Shown here one piece after another: positions 1 through 8,028 of a DNA stretch of 49,277 nucleotides. Positions within the stretch are counted from its first letter, which is position 1; every line of letters begins with the position of its first letter. The notes under the pieces were generated by a model. That model was not told where the DNA came from, made no database searches, and was given only the letters and a program-made list of their open reading frames with translations. A program made the position numbers and the translations under genes. Location: the NCBI GenBank assembly GCA_031292015.1, contig JARLHY010000155.1, positions 1 to 49,277 of the forward strand. Direction: 5' to 3'. Source of the DNA: Negativicutes bacterium (GTDB lineage: Bacteria > Bacillota_C > Negativicutes > Sporomusales_B > JARLHX01).

Positions 1-61
1 GAAGTTCCTGACCGATTCGGGGATTTTCTTCTGCCTTAATGATATTTTGAAAGCCTTACAG

Positions 62-1270
62 TCAATTTACTAATTTTCCCCGAAGGGGAAAGGTTAACGG
101 TATAGTAACTAAGAGAACGATAGCCACAATAATAACGGTATTCGTTAAACCGGCAAAATCACTCAATGTGCCGTAAATAGCCGGTGATACCGCTCCTGCC
201 CCCAGTGTCATCGTATAAAAGATGGAGAAGGCCTGTTTCCTCTGCTTTTCTGAAACTAATTCAGGGACACTGCCATAAAGCACTGACGAGGTGCCGTTTA
301 GTGCCACACCAAGAAAAGGCGCGAGTAATAATGAACTGCTAAAGGACAGAACAATCATACCGGCAATACATATTGCTGTAATACTTTCCGTTATGATAAC
401 CGAACGTAAGATCCCGAGACGGGTGGCCAATATACCGCAAAGCAATTTCCCTGTGGCACCACCAGCAAAAATGAGTGTAAGCGTAAAGCCTATTTGGGTG
501 ACATTAGCCCCTTTTTCTTGGAGAAGGAAGGGGAGGAAGGTCAAAAAACCCATCCGCGTGGCACTATCTATTATTCCTATTGTCGACAGTGACCAAAAGG
601 CCTGATAACCATTCCATCCAAACAATAATGCGTTTCCCATTGGCTGATTCGTTTCTTTCGGCAAAGGAGAACCGCTCATGTGGATGCCCGGAGAGTTAAT
701 TAGAAGTATTAGTGCGGTCAATAAACCGAAGGTCGCGAGCAAACGACCTGCTGACTGCCAGCCGCAATATGCGATCAGAAAAGCTGCCGAACCAGGCAAA
801 ACAAGTTTGCCTATATCGCCAGCGACATTGTAGGTGCTTAATGCCGTTCGCCGGGCTTTGATGTCCGAATAAGCATCCGCTATGATAGAAGATGACACCG
901 GATGTTGTACACTGGAACCTAAACCGCCTAATACTAACAATAAGCCCAGTAAAACAGGACTGATTGCGAAGCCCCACAACATAACCGCGAGACTGGTGAT
1001 GATTGTTCCGATGAGCAATAGCTTTACTTGGCCGATTCGATTGGCAACGATACCGGTAGGCAGTTGAAACAAGGCCATCGAGCCGGAAACCAGAGTTTTC
1101 AAAAGGCCTACCTCGACAAATGTCAATGCCCACTGGGCTTGCCAGATAGGGAAGAAAACATAAATCATATCCGTAAAGCCATCATGAATGAAGTGGGCGA
1201 GACACCCTGTCGATAGTGCCTTCCACTTAAATTGTTCTTTTGGCGCTTGAATAACAGCACTTCTGCTCAC
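62..1270 (-). CDS. MFS transporter, probable drug/metabolite exporter
   Basis: A twelve-helix-type Major Facilitator Superfamily protein of about 402 residues that would move a small solute across the cytoplasmic membrane by proton coupling. The N-terminal stretch with HFIHDGFTDMIY and the repeated hydrophobic helices resemble the fosmidomycin-resistance/exporter branch of MFS; the substrate cannot be told from sequence. An ATG at 1279 sits directly against the GGGGAG ribosome binding site, so the in-frame GTG at 1270, nine bases downstream of it, is the better start. The gene is divergent from a LysR regulator, which usually means that regulator controls it. Family sure, function uncertain. 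Confidence 0.85.
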   Translation of the reverse strand: MSRSAVIQAPKEQFKWKALSTGCLAHFIHDGFTDMIYVFFPIWQAQWALTFVEVGLLKTLVSGSMALFQLPTGIVANRIGQVKLLLIGTIITSLAVMLWGFAISPVLLGLLLVLGGLGSSVQHPVSSSIIADAYSDIKARRTALSTYNVAGDIGKLVLPGSAAFLIAYCGWQSAGRLLATFGLLTALILLINSPGIHMSGSPLPKETNQPMGNALLFGWNGYQAFWSLSTIGIIDSATRMGFLTFLPFLLQEKGANVTQIGFTLTLIFAGGATGKLLCGILATRLGILRSVIITESITAICIAGMIVLSFSSSLLLAPFLGVALNGTSSVLYGSVPELVSEKQRKQAFSIFYTMTLGAGAVSPAIYGTLSDFAGLTNTVIIVAIVLLVTIPLTFPLRGKLVN

Positions 1271-1390
1271 GGCTTGCATCTCCCCAAAAATTAATTAAGA
1301 ACTTTGAATGGTACCGTTGTTTCTTTGTTAACTTCATGTTAATTTTAAATAAAGAAATATCTGCTGTAAATCAAATAAATTTTGCGTTAT

Positions 1391-1409
1391 ATATAGAATG
1401 TTTCTATAT
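1391..1409. promoter_or_regulatory. 8-bp-arm palindrome, candidate LysR operator
   Basis: ATATAGAA, three bases, TTCTATAT lies just upstream of the LysR ribosome binding site. It contains ATAG-N7-CTAT, the usual dyad form of LysR-family sites. Its position suggests autoregulation and control of the divergent MFS gene. Inference from sequence form only. Confidence 0.5.
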
Positions 1410-1427
1410 TTGAGGAGGACAAAACTT

Positions 1428-2318
1428 ATGTATGTTGCAGGAATCGATGCGTTTCTTGCCATTGTCCAGAACCAAAGTCTAAAAAAAGCGGCTGAACTGT
1501 TAAATTTAACTCAGGCTACTGTCAGTTATCGGCTCAAAATCCTGGAACAAGAAATGGGGGCTATCCTCGTTGAGCGAGGGAAAGGTATACACAAAATTAC
1601 GTTAACACCGTTCGGTGAGAACTTTATCACGATTGCCGAACGCTGGAGTAAGTTAAAACAGGATACCGAGAAACTGCAAGCCAGCGGTCCCCAATTAAGT
1701 CTTTCAATCGGAGGATCGAATAGCTTAAATACGTATGTTCTTCCGCCGCTTTACCGGGCCTTGACCCAACACAGTCCCAGAATACGACTCCAGTTCCGCA
1801 CACAACACTCCGTAGAACTTTGGGATACAATGGAGCGTCGGGAAATAGACGTAGCCTTCGTAAAAATGGAAAGAACAGTGCCCAACATGGATGTGGAACC
1901 GTTCTTTGTCGATGAGGCCGTATTGGTTAGACCTGCAACGCATCAAATTGGCGACTTACAACCAATCCACCCGACCGAGCTGAACTGTGAACATGAAATA
2001 TATTGGAATTGGGGACCGGCTTTTCAAATATGGCACGACCGCTGGTGGGATCCGATTCGCGCAGCGTACATTCCCGTCGATATTGCTGGATTGATTTTTT
2101 CCCTTATGCAAGAGCCCAGACAATGGTCTGTTGTGCCAAAGTCCGTGGCCAATACGTTTGTCCAAACGGGGCAATTTGTGATTCAGCGGTTACTGGATTC
2201 ACCTCCTAAGCGGGTCTGCTACAAGATTACCCACAAAAATAGTAAGCCATCCGTCCAAAGAAGTCTTTCTGTTTTGGATCAGTATATGGTTGATTTATTC
2301 AATAATAAATCAATTTGA
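1428..2318 (+). CDS. LysR-family transcriptional regulator
   Basis: About 296 residues. The first 60 form the LysR winged helix-turn-helix (SLKKAAELLNLTQATVSYRL is the HTH), followed by a periplasmic-binding-like effector domain from about residue 85. An upstream in-frame ATG at 1398 has no ribosome binding site and lies inside the palindrome, whereas GAGGAGG at 1412-1418 is well spaced for the ATG at 1428. LysR proteins bind a small molecule and activate a divergent target; here that is most likely the MFS transporter. The effector is unknown. Confidence 0.9.
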   Translation: MYVAGIDAFLAIVQNQSLKKAAELLNLTQATVSYRLKILEQEMGAILVERGKGIHKITLTPFGENFITIAERWSKLKQDTEKLQASGPQLSLSIGGSNSLNTYVLPPLYRALTQHSPRIRLQFRTQHSVELWDTMERREIDVAFVKMERTVPNMDVEPFFVDEAVLVRPATHQIGDLQPIHPTELNCEHEIYWNWGPAFQIWHDRWWDPIRAAYIPVDIAGLIFSLMQEPRQWSVVPKSVANTFVQTGQFVIQRLLDSPPKRVCYKITHKNSKPSVQRSLSVLDQYMVDLFNNKSI

Positions 2319-2459
2319 TTTTTTAAAGTACTCAGCATCTGGGCGTAGAGTTCATTCCTACTACCGTCTATTGGACAGTAGGATGCTAATTTTATTGGTA
2401 GTATCTTCCTTAAAAAGTCATTCCAGGAAGGAATTACAATACTTTTGTAGTAATATATC

Positions 2460-2561
2460 ATTATAGGCAAAGCTGTCGAAAGATAGTGACGCAAAGCTAT
2501 GGGTCTAAGAACGTATTGTTTATGACCGCCAAGCTGCTTACGGTATAGTGGCAGGGTGGTC
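2460..2561 (+). promoter_or_regulatory. Cyclic-di-GMP-I (GEMM) riboswitch
   Basis: The stretch matches the GEMM-I aptamer: GGCAAA, a hairpin capped by a GAAA tetraloop (about 2473-2488), GACGCAAAGC at 2488-2497, GGGTCTAAG, then GACCGCC. The second aptamer helix would pair GGTC (2502-2505) with GACC (2524-2527). The same GACC also forms the 5' arm of a terminator just downstream, so ligand binding and termination are mutually exclusive. This predicts that c-di-GMP switches transcription on. The next gene is the XRE regulator at 2710. Confidence 0.85.
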
Positions 2562-2567
2562 ATTTTT
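2524..2567 (+). terminator. Riboswitch expression-platform terminator
   Basis: GACCGCC (2524-2530) pairs with GGTGGTC (2555-2561), an inner CTGC/GGCAG extends the stem, and ATTTTTATTT follows. The 5' arm overlaps the aptamer helix, as expected of an antitermination (ON) riboswitch. Confidence 0.75.
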
Positions 2568-2709
2568 ATTTATACTGTGGAGGAAGGCTTAGCGCAAACC
2601 GTGGTATGGCGCAATGCGCAGCCACGCTAGCTGAGAAGCTTTGGGCGTTCATATTGTCAACATAATTACTAAAATAGTAACAAGATAGACGCATATTTAG
2701 GATATGTGG

Positions 2710-2946
2710 GTGATTTTAGTGTTTGATAACATTTACGTAAAAAGGATACGCTTCCAAAAACTTAGAAGGCAATTGAAGATTAGCTTGCGAAGTCTGGCTG
2801 AAATTACCGGAATATCATATGATAAACTTCGCGAAATCGAAAACCGTCAGCGTCAGGCGACCGAGCGGGAACTGCTTGCTATCGCCGTTGCTTTTCATAT
2901 GTCTGCAGAAGATATAGGAGTCTTAAGACAAATGACTCTCTGGTAA
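2710..2946 (+). CDS. Small XRE-family HTH regulator under riboswitch control
   Basis: A helix-turn-helix protein of about 79 residues with an XRE/Cro-type fold: SLRSLAEITGISYDKLREIE is the HTH and recognition helix, followed by a short helical tail. There is no effector domain, so it is probably a simple DNA-binding switch. TAGGA at 2698-2702 is too close to the ATG at 2704 and better spaced for the GTG at 2710; a second GTG at 2719 is possible. It lies about 150 bases downstream of the c-di-GMP riboswitch terminator with no other clear gene between, so c-di-GMP probably sets its level. A strong terminator ends the unit. The targets are unknown. Confidence 0.75.
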   Translation: MILVFDNIYVKRIRFQKLRRQLKISLRSLAEITGISYDKLREIENRQRQATERELLAIAVAFHMSAEDIGVLRQMTLW

Positions 2947-2974
2947 TCCCGTAAGATAAAAGAAAAGACAAGTA

Positions 2975-3006
2975 GGGCTCCAGGAATTTATTCCTGGAGC
3001 CCTTTT
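2975..3006 (+). terminator. Strong intrinsic terminator
   Basis: GGGCTCCAGGAA, loop TTTA, TTCCTGGAGCCC and then TTTT: a perfect 12-bp stem. It can also serve the convergent TPR gene on the other strand. Confidence 0.9.
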
Positions 3007-3074
3007 ATAATTATCCTTGAATTTGTATATCTTGGGCCTGAATGACCTGAAGGTTTAACATGACATGGGAATTG

Positions 3075-3806
3075 TTAGCCATCAAGCTCTTGTAGATGCT
3101 TTTGGGCGTTGTCAATGTTGGAATCTCCCGGCGCAGCATATGTAAGAAATGCTTTGAAATCAGCAAGTGCATTACCTGTCCGGCCTTTACCGACGTATGC
3201 TTTGCCCCGTGAATAATAAGCATTGGCAAATTTGTGTTTGAGTTTTATAGCTTTGCTGCAATCGTCTATTGCCTGATCGAACATTTCCTTATCAAGAAAA
3301 GCGGCCCCCCGATTATTATAGGCAAACGCGGCAAACCCGCTTACTGGCTGAAATGCCAAGGCTTCGTTATAGTCTTCTATCGCTTGGTCCGGCATTTTTT
3401 TAAAATGATAGGCACAACCCCGGTTGTAGTAGACTTCCGCATAGTTGGGATTCAGTGCAAGGGCTTGATTATAGTCTTCGATGGCCTGATCGTACATCTC
3501 TTTGCCATGAAAAGCAATACCGCGATAATTATAGGCTTCCTGGCTTCTAGAGTTGTTTTTTATCGCTTTACTGTAAGCAGTTATAGCTTGATCGAACTTC
3601 TTTCTATGAAGATATATGCTTCCCCAGCGGTGATAATACGTTCCCATGTTATAGTCGATAATATGCGTAATAACTATAAAGACAGACAGGAGTAACACTC
3701 TTTGCCACAAAGCAGTCCATTCAAACATCAAACTGGTTATTGTGAGGACAATGAATAAAATAATAGCAGCTGAATAAAACAAAGCGAATCTCAAATTGAC
3801 GCTCAT
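3075..3806 (-). CDS. Membrane-anchored TPR-repeat protein
   Basis: 243 residues. Two hydrophobic helices (about residues 8-27 and 34-52) anchor the protein. They are followed by about five tetratricopeptide repeats from residue 60 on, each with the YNRGxAxxxKxxxDQAIxDYxxAL pattern split over 34 residues. TPR arrays bind other proteins, so this is likely a scaffold at the membrane; the partner is unknown. AAAGGA before the ATG supports the start. It stands alone, convergent with the XRE gene. Confidence 0.85.
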   Translation of the reverse strand: MSVNLRFALFYSAAIILFIVLTITSLMFEWTALWQRVLLLSVFIVITHIIDYNMGTYYHRWGSIYLHRKKFDQAITAYSKAIKNNSRSQEAYNYRGIAFHGKEMYDQAIEDYNQALALNPNYAEVYYNRGCAYHFKKMPDQAIEDYNEALAFQPVSGFAAFAYNNRGAAFLDKEMFDQAIDDCSKAIKLKHKFANAYYSRGKAYVGKGRTGNALADFKAFLTYAAPGDSNIDNAQKHLQELDG

Positions 3807-4061
3807 CTAAGTCATCCTTTATGGAATTTTAATGACTTCTGTCTTTAGCCGAACTCCTTTTTCAGGAGTGTTTTGGCTGGCTTGACACTGTTTTGCCATC
3901 AGCCTCGGTTAACCTACCGTCCAGGGTGCAACACTGCACTTCGCCTTGTTGGCTGTCGCATGCTACAAAATCGTTCATACCGGTAAACCGGACAGCGCTG
4001 AAGAACTCTGCCGAGCGTTTCGACAGACGGATAGGGCATGGAGGGGCTAAACGAGCGCACT

Positions 4062-4613
4062 TTATTTAATGATGAGGTTGGGTGAACGCTCTTTAAGGAT
4101 TCTCAGAAAAAGGTCCTCTTCGACTGGTGATATAATGATAAGATCGCCATCAACAGTAGTGATTTCCAGACGCTTTAGCGACAACGCCGGAGACGCCAGC
4201 GGGTTGTTGGAGCGGCATACTTTTCTTAAACTAGCCAGATCCACCTTCCGTCGCAAGAATAGGGACCTTATTAATAGTTGTGTATTGCTTACGGTATATC
4301 CGGTGCTTTCGTTTAGCCAGCAGGCTAGCAGAGCGACAAGCAGGAAGACTAACACTGGGAGAAGTCGTCCGGTAAAGCCGGTTTGCGCAAGGAGCAGCAA
4401 AAGAATAACACCGAATAAAACAGTAAGGGACAGGCTTCGTCTGGAGGGGAAGTATACTCTGTCCTCCTCAAGGAAGCGGGGCTGATTTCGTTTTTTGAAT
4501 AGGGGAAAAACGTCTTCCAGGTCTTTGTCGTACTTCGCCAACAGGGCAGGACCTATGAATAACAGCGGATAAGCGACAAGTCCGATGACCAGGATCAATA
4601 TAACAGTACCCAT
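4062..4613 (-). CDS. Membrane protein with YyaB-like PH domain
   Basis: 183 residues. One N-terminal membrane helix (about 3-22) is followed by a polar stretch, a second hydrophobic hairpin (about 62-100), and a C-terminal domain with the bacterial PH-like (DUF1200/YyaB) pattern, including YTVSNTQLLIRS and a closing ISPVEEDLFLRIL. Such domains are usually small cytoplasmic modules of unknown role. The AGGAGG ribosome binding site is well placed. The neighbour downstream in transcription is the convergent TPR region and upstream is the sensor kinase; no operon partner is clear. Confidence 0.7.
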   Translation of the reverse strand: MGTVILILVIGLVAYPLLFIGPALLAKYDKDLEDVFPLFKKRNQPRFLEEDRVYFPSRRSLSLTVLFGVILLLLLAQTGFTGRLLPVLVFLLVALLACWLNESTGYTVSNTQLLIRSLFLRRKVDLASLRKVCRSNNPLASPALSLKRLEITTVDGDLIIISPVEEDLFLRILKERSPNLIIK

Positions 4614-4765
4614 TTTGCCCCTCCTGCGGCTGCAATTGAGAAAAAATTGCTTTTAACAACAAATTCCTCATAAAAGATGCAATTCCTTTCAGGCAGTGTA
4701 TTTGATCATCAGATACTTGGTTTGAGCGTGTCCTCATCCGCCGGGGCGTTATTCTGAGGTATCGT

Positions 4766-6136
4766 TTATAAAGGCGTGTTTTGCGGGAAAGTGATTTTGA
4801 AACACGTTCCTTTCCCCGGCTCAGAACTTACTTCAATACTCCCGCCGTGCTCTTTGATCATATTTTCGCATATAGCCAGGCCCAGCCCTGTTCCAGTCTC
4901 TCTTGTAGTATAAAATGGCTCAAATATCCTACGCAGCTTTTCCTTTGGAATTCCGTGTCCGGTATCGCTGATTAGTAACGTGTTTGTCCCGTCGGTTGCC
5001 ATTGTTTGAATACGCAGGACCCCGTGCTTATCCATGGCGTCAAAGGCATTTTGGCTGAGATTAAGTATTACCTGACGTATTTGTTTTGCGTCTAACAGCT
5101 GGTCTGTTACCTCTTCAGACAGATTAATCAATAGTAGAAGGTCCCGCTTTATTGCCTCGGGCTGAATCAAAGAGACAACCTCTGTAGTAATCGTGTTCAG
5201 ATTGGCGATTCGTTTTTCTGTTGCCTTATTTCTTGCAAGAGAAAGAAAATCTGTTATCAGCGCCTCCACATGTCCAAGCTCCATTAGGACGATTTGAAAT
5301 TGCTCTATGATATCTTCAGGCACTTTCTTTTGCAAAAACTGCAGGTAGCCTTTTACTGCTGTCAGGGGATTTCGGATCTCATGGGCGACTCCGGCCGCCA
5401 TTTGGCCAATCAGATTCAGCCGGTCCAGGTTGTTCATCTCTTGCCGCAGCCTGTCATACTCGGTAATGTCGTGAAACAGTACCATTGCCCCGGCTAAAAC
5501 TCCTTCAATTTTTGCCTGGACAGAATTGACGAGCAATGTTTTATCCTTGATTCTTCGTATTGCGTTCCTGAACTCTTCCCCCTGCAAGGTGGCATAGGTA
5601 ACGGTACTCTCAGGAGCAATGCCTATAATTTCGGAAAAAGAGGCAAGAGATTTACCAACCAAATCTGCTTTCGTATGATTCGGACAGAACATATCCATAT
5701 AGGCTTTGTTAGAAAATACATGGTTGCCTTCGTGGTCTGCCATGCGAATCGCCAATGGACATAGCTCCAGCAACGTCTCAAGCTTCATTTTATAATTTGT
5801 TTGCTCGCTAATATCCCGGACACAGACAATTAAACCTTCATCAATGACCCAGGCCTGTACCTCAACCCATTTGCCCTGAACAGGTGCGAACCCCTCCAGG
5901 TGCACATCCGTCCGTTCCCGTACGGCCCGATGATACTCCTCATAGAATATGGTTTCTGTGGTTGAAGGAAACTCCTCCCAGGTAACTTTGCCCAATAATT
6001 CATGACGGCAACGGCCCCAATATCGCTCTGCGGCTGCATTTAAATAAGTAAATCGCCACTTTTTATCAAACATATAAACAGCATCCGAAACATTTTCCAA
6101 GACTTTAACAAGAAATGTGGGGTTGTTGGGTACCAT
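4766..6136 (-). CDS. Orphan PAS-PAS sensor histidine kinase (sporulation-kinase type)
   Basis: 456 residues with no membrane helix, so a cytoplasmic kinase. PAS domains lie at about 7-112 and 118-228. The phosphoacceptor H-box AHEIRNPLTAVKGYLQFL has His252, followed by an N-box with Asn363, G1 box DTGHGIP (391-397) and G2 box GTGLGL (415-420); all catalytic boxes are intact. The H-box with the GYLQF extension is the form seen in Bacillus KinA-KinE and other kinases that feed Spo0A. No response regulator gene adjoins it, as is typical of phosphorelay kinases. The ligand of the PAS domains is unknown. The Spo0A link is inference. Confidence 0.85.
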   Translation of the reverse strand: MVPNNPTFLVKVLENVSDAVYMFDKKWRFTYLNAAAERYWGRCRHELLGKVTWEEFPSTTETIFYEEYHRAVRERTDVHLEGFAPVQGKWVEVQAWVIDEGLIVCVRDISEQTNYKMKLETLLELCPLAIRMADHEGNHVFSNKAYMDMFCPNHTKADLVGKSLASFSEIIGIAPESTVTYATLQGEEFRNAIRRIKDKTLLVNSVQAKIEGVLAGAMVLFHDITEYDRLRQEMNNLDRLNLIGQMAAGVAHEIRNPLTAVKGYLQFLQKKVPEDIIEQFQIVLMELGHVEALITDFLSLARNKATEKRIANLNTITTEVVSLIQPEAIKRDLLLLINLSEEVTDQLLDAKQIRQVILNLSQNAFDAMDKHGVLRIQTMATDGTNTLLISDTGHGIPKEKLRRIFEPFYTTRETGTGLGLAICENMIKEHGGSIEVSSEPGKGTCFKITFPQNTPL

Positions 6137-6284
6137 CTCAGTCCTGACCTCCCAAAAACTCTCATTATGTTTACATTTCGGACATTTTTTGACAGATCCT
6201 CCTTTAACTAACTGATATGAGAGAAATAAGCTTTGGGGAGTGGATCAATCGGCAATTCATTTTTTCTTGATTGTAGCTTGGTCA

Positions 6285-6309
6285 CAATAAAGCCGCCTGT
6301 AAGGGCGGC
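6285..6309 (-). terminator. Intrinsic terminator of the PAS protein gene
   Basis: Read on the minus strand, GCCGCC and GGCGGC arms (6292-6297, 6304-6309) are followed by TTTATTG. It separates the PAS protein gene from the kinase gene. Confidence 0.75.
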
Positions 6310-6321
6310 ATACTTATGACT

Positions 6322-6894
6322 TCATATGAATTTTTTGACGCATTCAGGACAATAATCATGAGTGAATTCTGCTTCGCTGTGCTTTCTGATATAAGTCTCT
6401 ATCGGTATCCATTCTTCCTTTTCATCCCGTATTTTATGGCAGACAGAGCAAATTGGCAGCAGACCTTCCAGTTCAGTTATAAGGGATATATCTTCAATTA
6501 ATACGAGAACCATATTGGTGTCGTTATAGTAAATCGGTGAAGTAGTCACTAAAAGAGTCAGACGCTTGATTTCATTACTATTAAGAATGTGGAAATTTCC
6601 TTTGTTGCGTACTATAGTTTTTCCCCCTAATGTTTGATTAACACTATTGCGAAGAACACATTTGGAACAGGCGGGAGTTCCGCCGCATCCGCCGGGCTGC
6701 GATGCATGAAGGCACTTAACAACTTCACCGCAGGGGCGTAAGTAGGCATCTTCGTTGGAGAAACAAAAAAATTCCTGGGCAGCAGTATTGATTGCCTGTA
6801 CTTTTACCTCGGAGTTCGCAATAGCAATAGGAAAGGGTATCTTTTTTAACAAAAACTCAGAAAAATTAATCTCATCCGGTAAGAATATTTCCAT
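6322..6894 (-). CDS. Cysteine-rich PAS protein
   Basis: 190 residues. A single PAS domain fills about residues 10-140. It carries a cysteine cluster (GGCGGTPACSKCVLR, about residues 68-82) that could bind a metal or sense redox. The C-terminal part has ICSVCHKIRDEKEEW then DYCPECVKKF, a CxxC...CxxC module found at the end of many PAS-containing signalling proteins. No output kinase or cyclase domain is present. It would act as a stand-alone sensor or partner, perhaps for the neighbouring kinase on the same strand, although a terminator lies between them. AAGGAG supports the start. Confidence 0.75.
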   Translation of the reverse strand: MEIFLPDEINFSEFLLKKIPFPIAIANSEVKVQAINTAAQEFFCFSNEDAYLRPCGEVVKCLHASQPGGCGGTPACSKCVLRNSVNQTLGGKTIVRNKGNFHILNSNEIKRLTLLVTTSPIYYNDTNMVLVLIEDISLITELEGLLPICSVCHKIRDEKEEWIPIETYIRKHSEAEFTHDYCPECVKKFI

Positions 6895-7033
6895 AATTAT
6901 ACTCCTTTATATGACATGAATAAAAAGATTCTTCCAACTGGATAAAAAACCTTCAATTTCCGCTGCTTTGTCTTGACGACCTGTATGGCAGACAATAAAA
7001 TAAGGGAAGTCAATTCTTTGGAGGTAGCAAGAT

Positions 7034-7426
7034 ATGGGTATTGTTAACTGTGCCGGATGTGGGAAATTATGCCTGGAGACACCGAATAGACTCTGCGCAA
7101 ATTGCTTAAAGGGTCTTCTGGATAATGAAATCAAAGTGGCTGATTACCTTCGCCTTCATGAGCATTCATCCATCGATGAGGTATATGAGGCAACAAAAGT
7201 TGAAAAGGATGTTATTATTAAAATGATTCGGGAAGGAAGAATTATCGAAGGGAAACTGGCGTATCCATGTGAAAATTGCAATGCAACCATTAGCTCAGGG
7301 CGGATGTGTAGAAGTTGTATGGATAAAGCCTTGGAGTCGCTCGAACCCATGGCACAGAAAGGTCAGGAAGAAGATCGTAAAACCGGAGGAATGTTTATCA
7401 GCCGGACCTTTGAAAACAAAGATTGA
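7034..7426 (+). CDS. YvyF-like flagellar-operon zinc-ribbon protein
   Basis: 130 residues resembling the TIGR03826/YvyF family normally found among late flagellar genes. The N-terminal zinc ribbon has CAGCGKLC and CANC (residues 6-23), the middle is a winged-helix-like segment (SSIDEVYEATKVEKDVIIKM), and a second cysteine pair set CENC/CRSC lies near 77-96. GGAGG lies 10 bases before the ATG. The function is unknown in the family; a regulator of flagellin export or expression is often assumed. Here it has no flagellar neighbours. Confidence 0.75.
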   Translation: MGIVNCAGCGKLCLETPNRLCANCLKGLLDNEIKVADYLRLHEHSSIDEVYEATKVEKDVIIKMIREGRIIEGKLAYPCENCNATISSGRMCRSCMDKALESLEPMAQKGQEEDRKTGGMFISRTFENKD

Positions 7427-7537
7427 AAGAGAGGCGGCGGCATAGTCATCAGCGGAGCTTGGCGTTGCCGCCGAGTCCTTAATATGCTGCAGATTCTGCT
7501 GAATACAAGATTCGTTTTAGCTGATCTGTAAGTAAAA

Positions 7538-7561
7538 TAAAAAAAAGACCTTTGGAGGTCT
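7538..7561 (-). terminator. Intrinsic terminator of the 61-residue gene
   Basis: On the minus strand AGACCTCCAAAGGTCT is followed by a run of T. It fits the gene ending at 7571. Confidence 0.75.
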
Positions 7562-7570
7562 AAGATTCGA

Positions 7571-7756
7571 TCATGCTTCTTTTGTATTCTTTAAATATAA
7601 GTCTTCTCTTGTTTGACTGGCTGCTTGTCTAACCATCGAGTGAATTATGCTTTCAATATCTTGCGTGATATCATTTGCTATTGATGAGGTAACTTTCTCA
7701 GACGCATTTGGCACATGGGATTTTATTAAAGCGATTAATTGTTCACGATTGATCAT
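7571..7756 (-). CDS. Small conserved-looking protein of unknown function
   Basis: 61 residues, not recognised. It is predicted mostly helical and charged (MINREQLIALIKSHVPNA at the N terminus, TQDIESIIHSMVRQAASQ in the middle), with no membrane segment, no cysteines and no signal peptide. A GGGAGGTG ribosome binding site nine bases upstream and a dedicated terminator argue that it is a real gene. The alternating hydrophobic pattern suggests a two-helix bundle that could oligomerise. Confidence 0.65.
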   Translation of the reverse strand: MINREQLIALIKSHVPNASEKVTSSIANDITQDIESIIHSMVRQAASQTREDLYLKNTKEA

Positions 7757-7868
7757 GAAGGTTCACCTCCCGTATGGTGTGATAACTATATTATAAGACA
7801 CAGAACGCTTGTTCGCAAGTGAGGATTTGATATTTTAACAATTGCATCATCTTTTTAGTTTTCGACGG

Positions 7869-7899
7869 GCTTACGGCAATTTTGCTTGTAAGCTTTTTT
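7869..7899 (+). terminator. Terminator-like hairpin without an assigned gene
   Basis: GCTTAC (7869-7874) pairs with GTAAGC (7888-7893), with an inner CAA/TTG, followed by TTTTTT. No plus-strand gene ends nearby, so it may end a short transcript from the 7757-7868 gap or act as a leader attenuator of the kinase gene at 8029. Confidence 0.5.
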
Positions 7900-8028
7900 G
7901 TTGTATGAAAGAGCAGGAAGATTCATTTCCTTTGAGTCCAATAGAGGAAACTTACAAGGAAAGAAGAAAAAAGAGAAAATAGAAGAATAAATCTGAATAA
8001 GGTCATCTTAGTAATAAGAGAGGTCTTT

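Noticed and set aside
2279..2563. 94-codon minus-strand frame
   Set aside because: It is antisense to the c-di-GMP riboswitch and the LysR end; no ribosome binding site.
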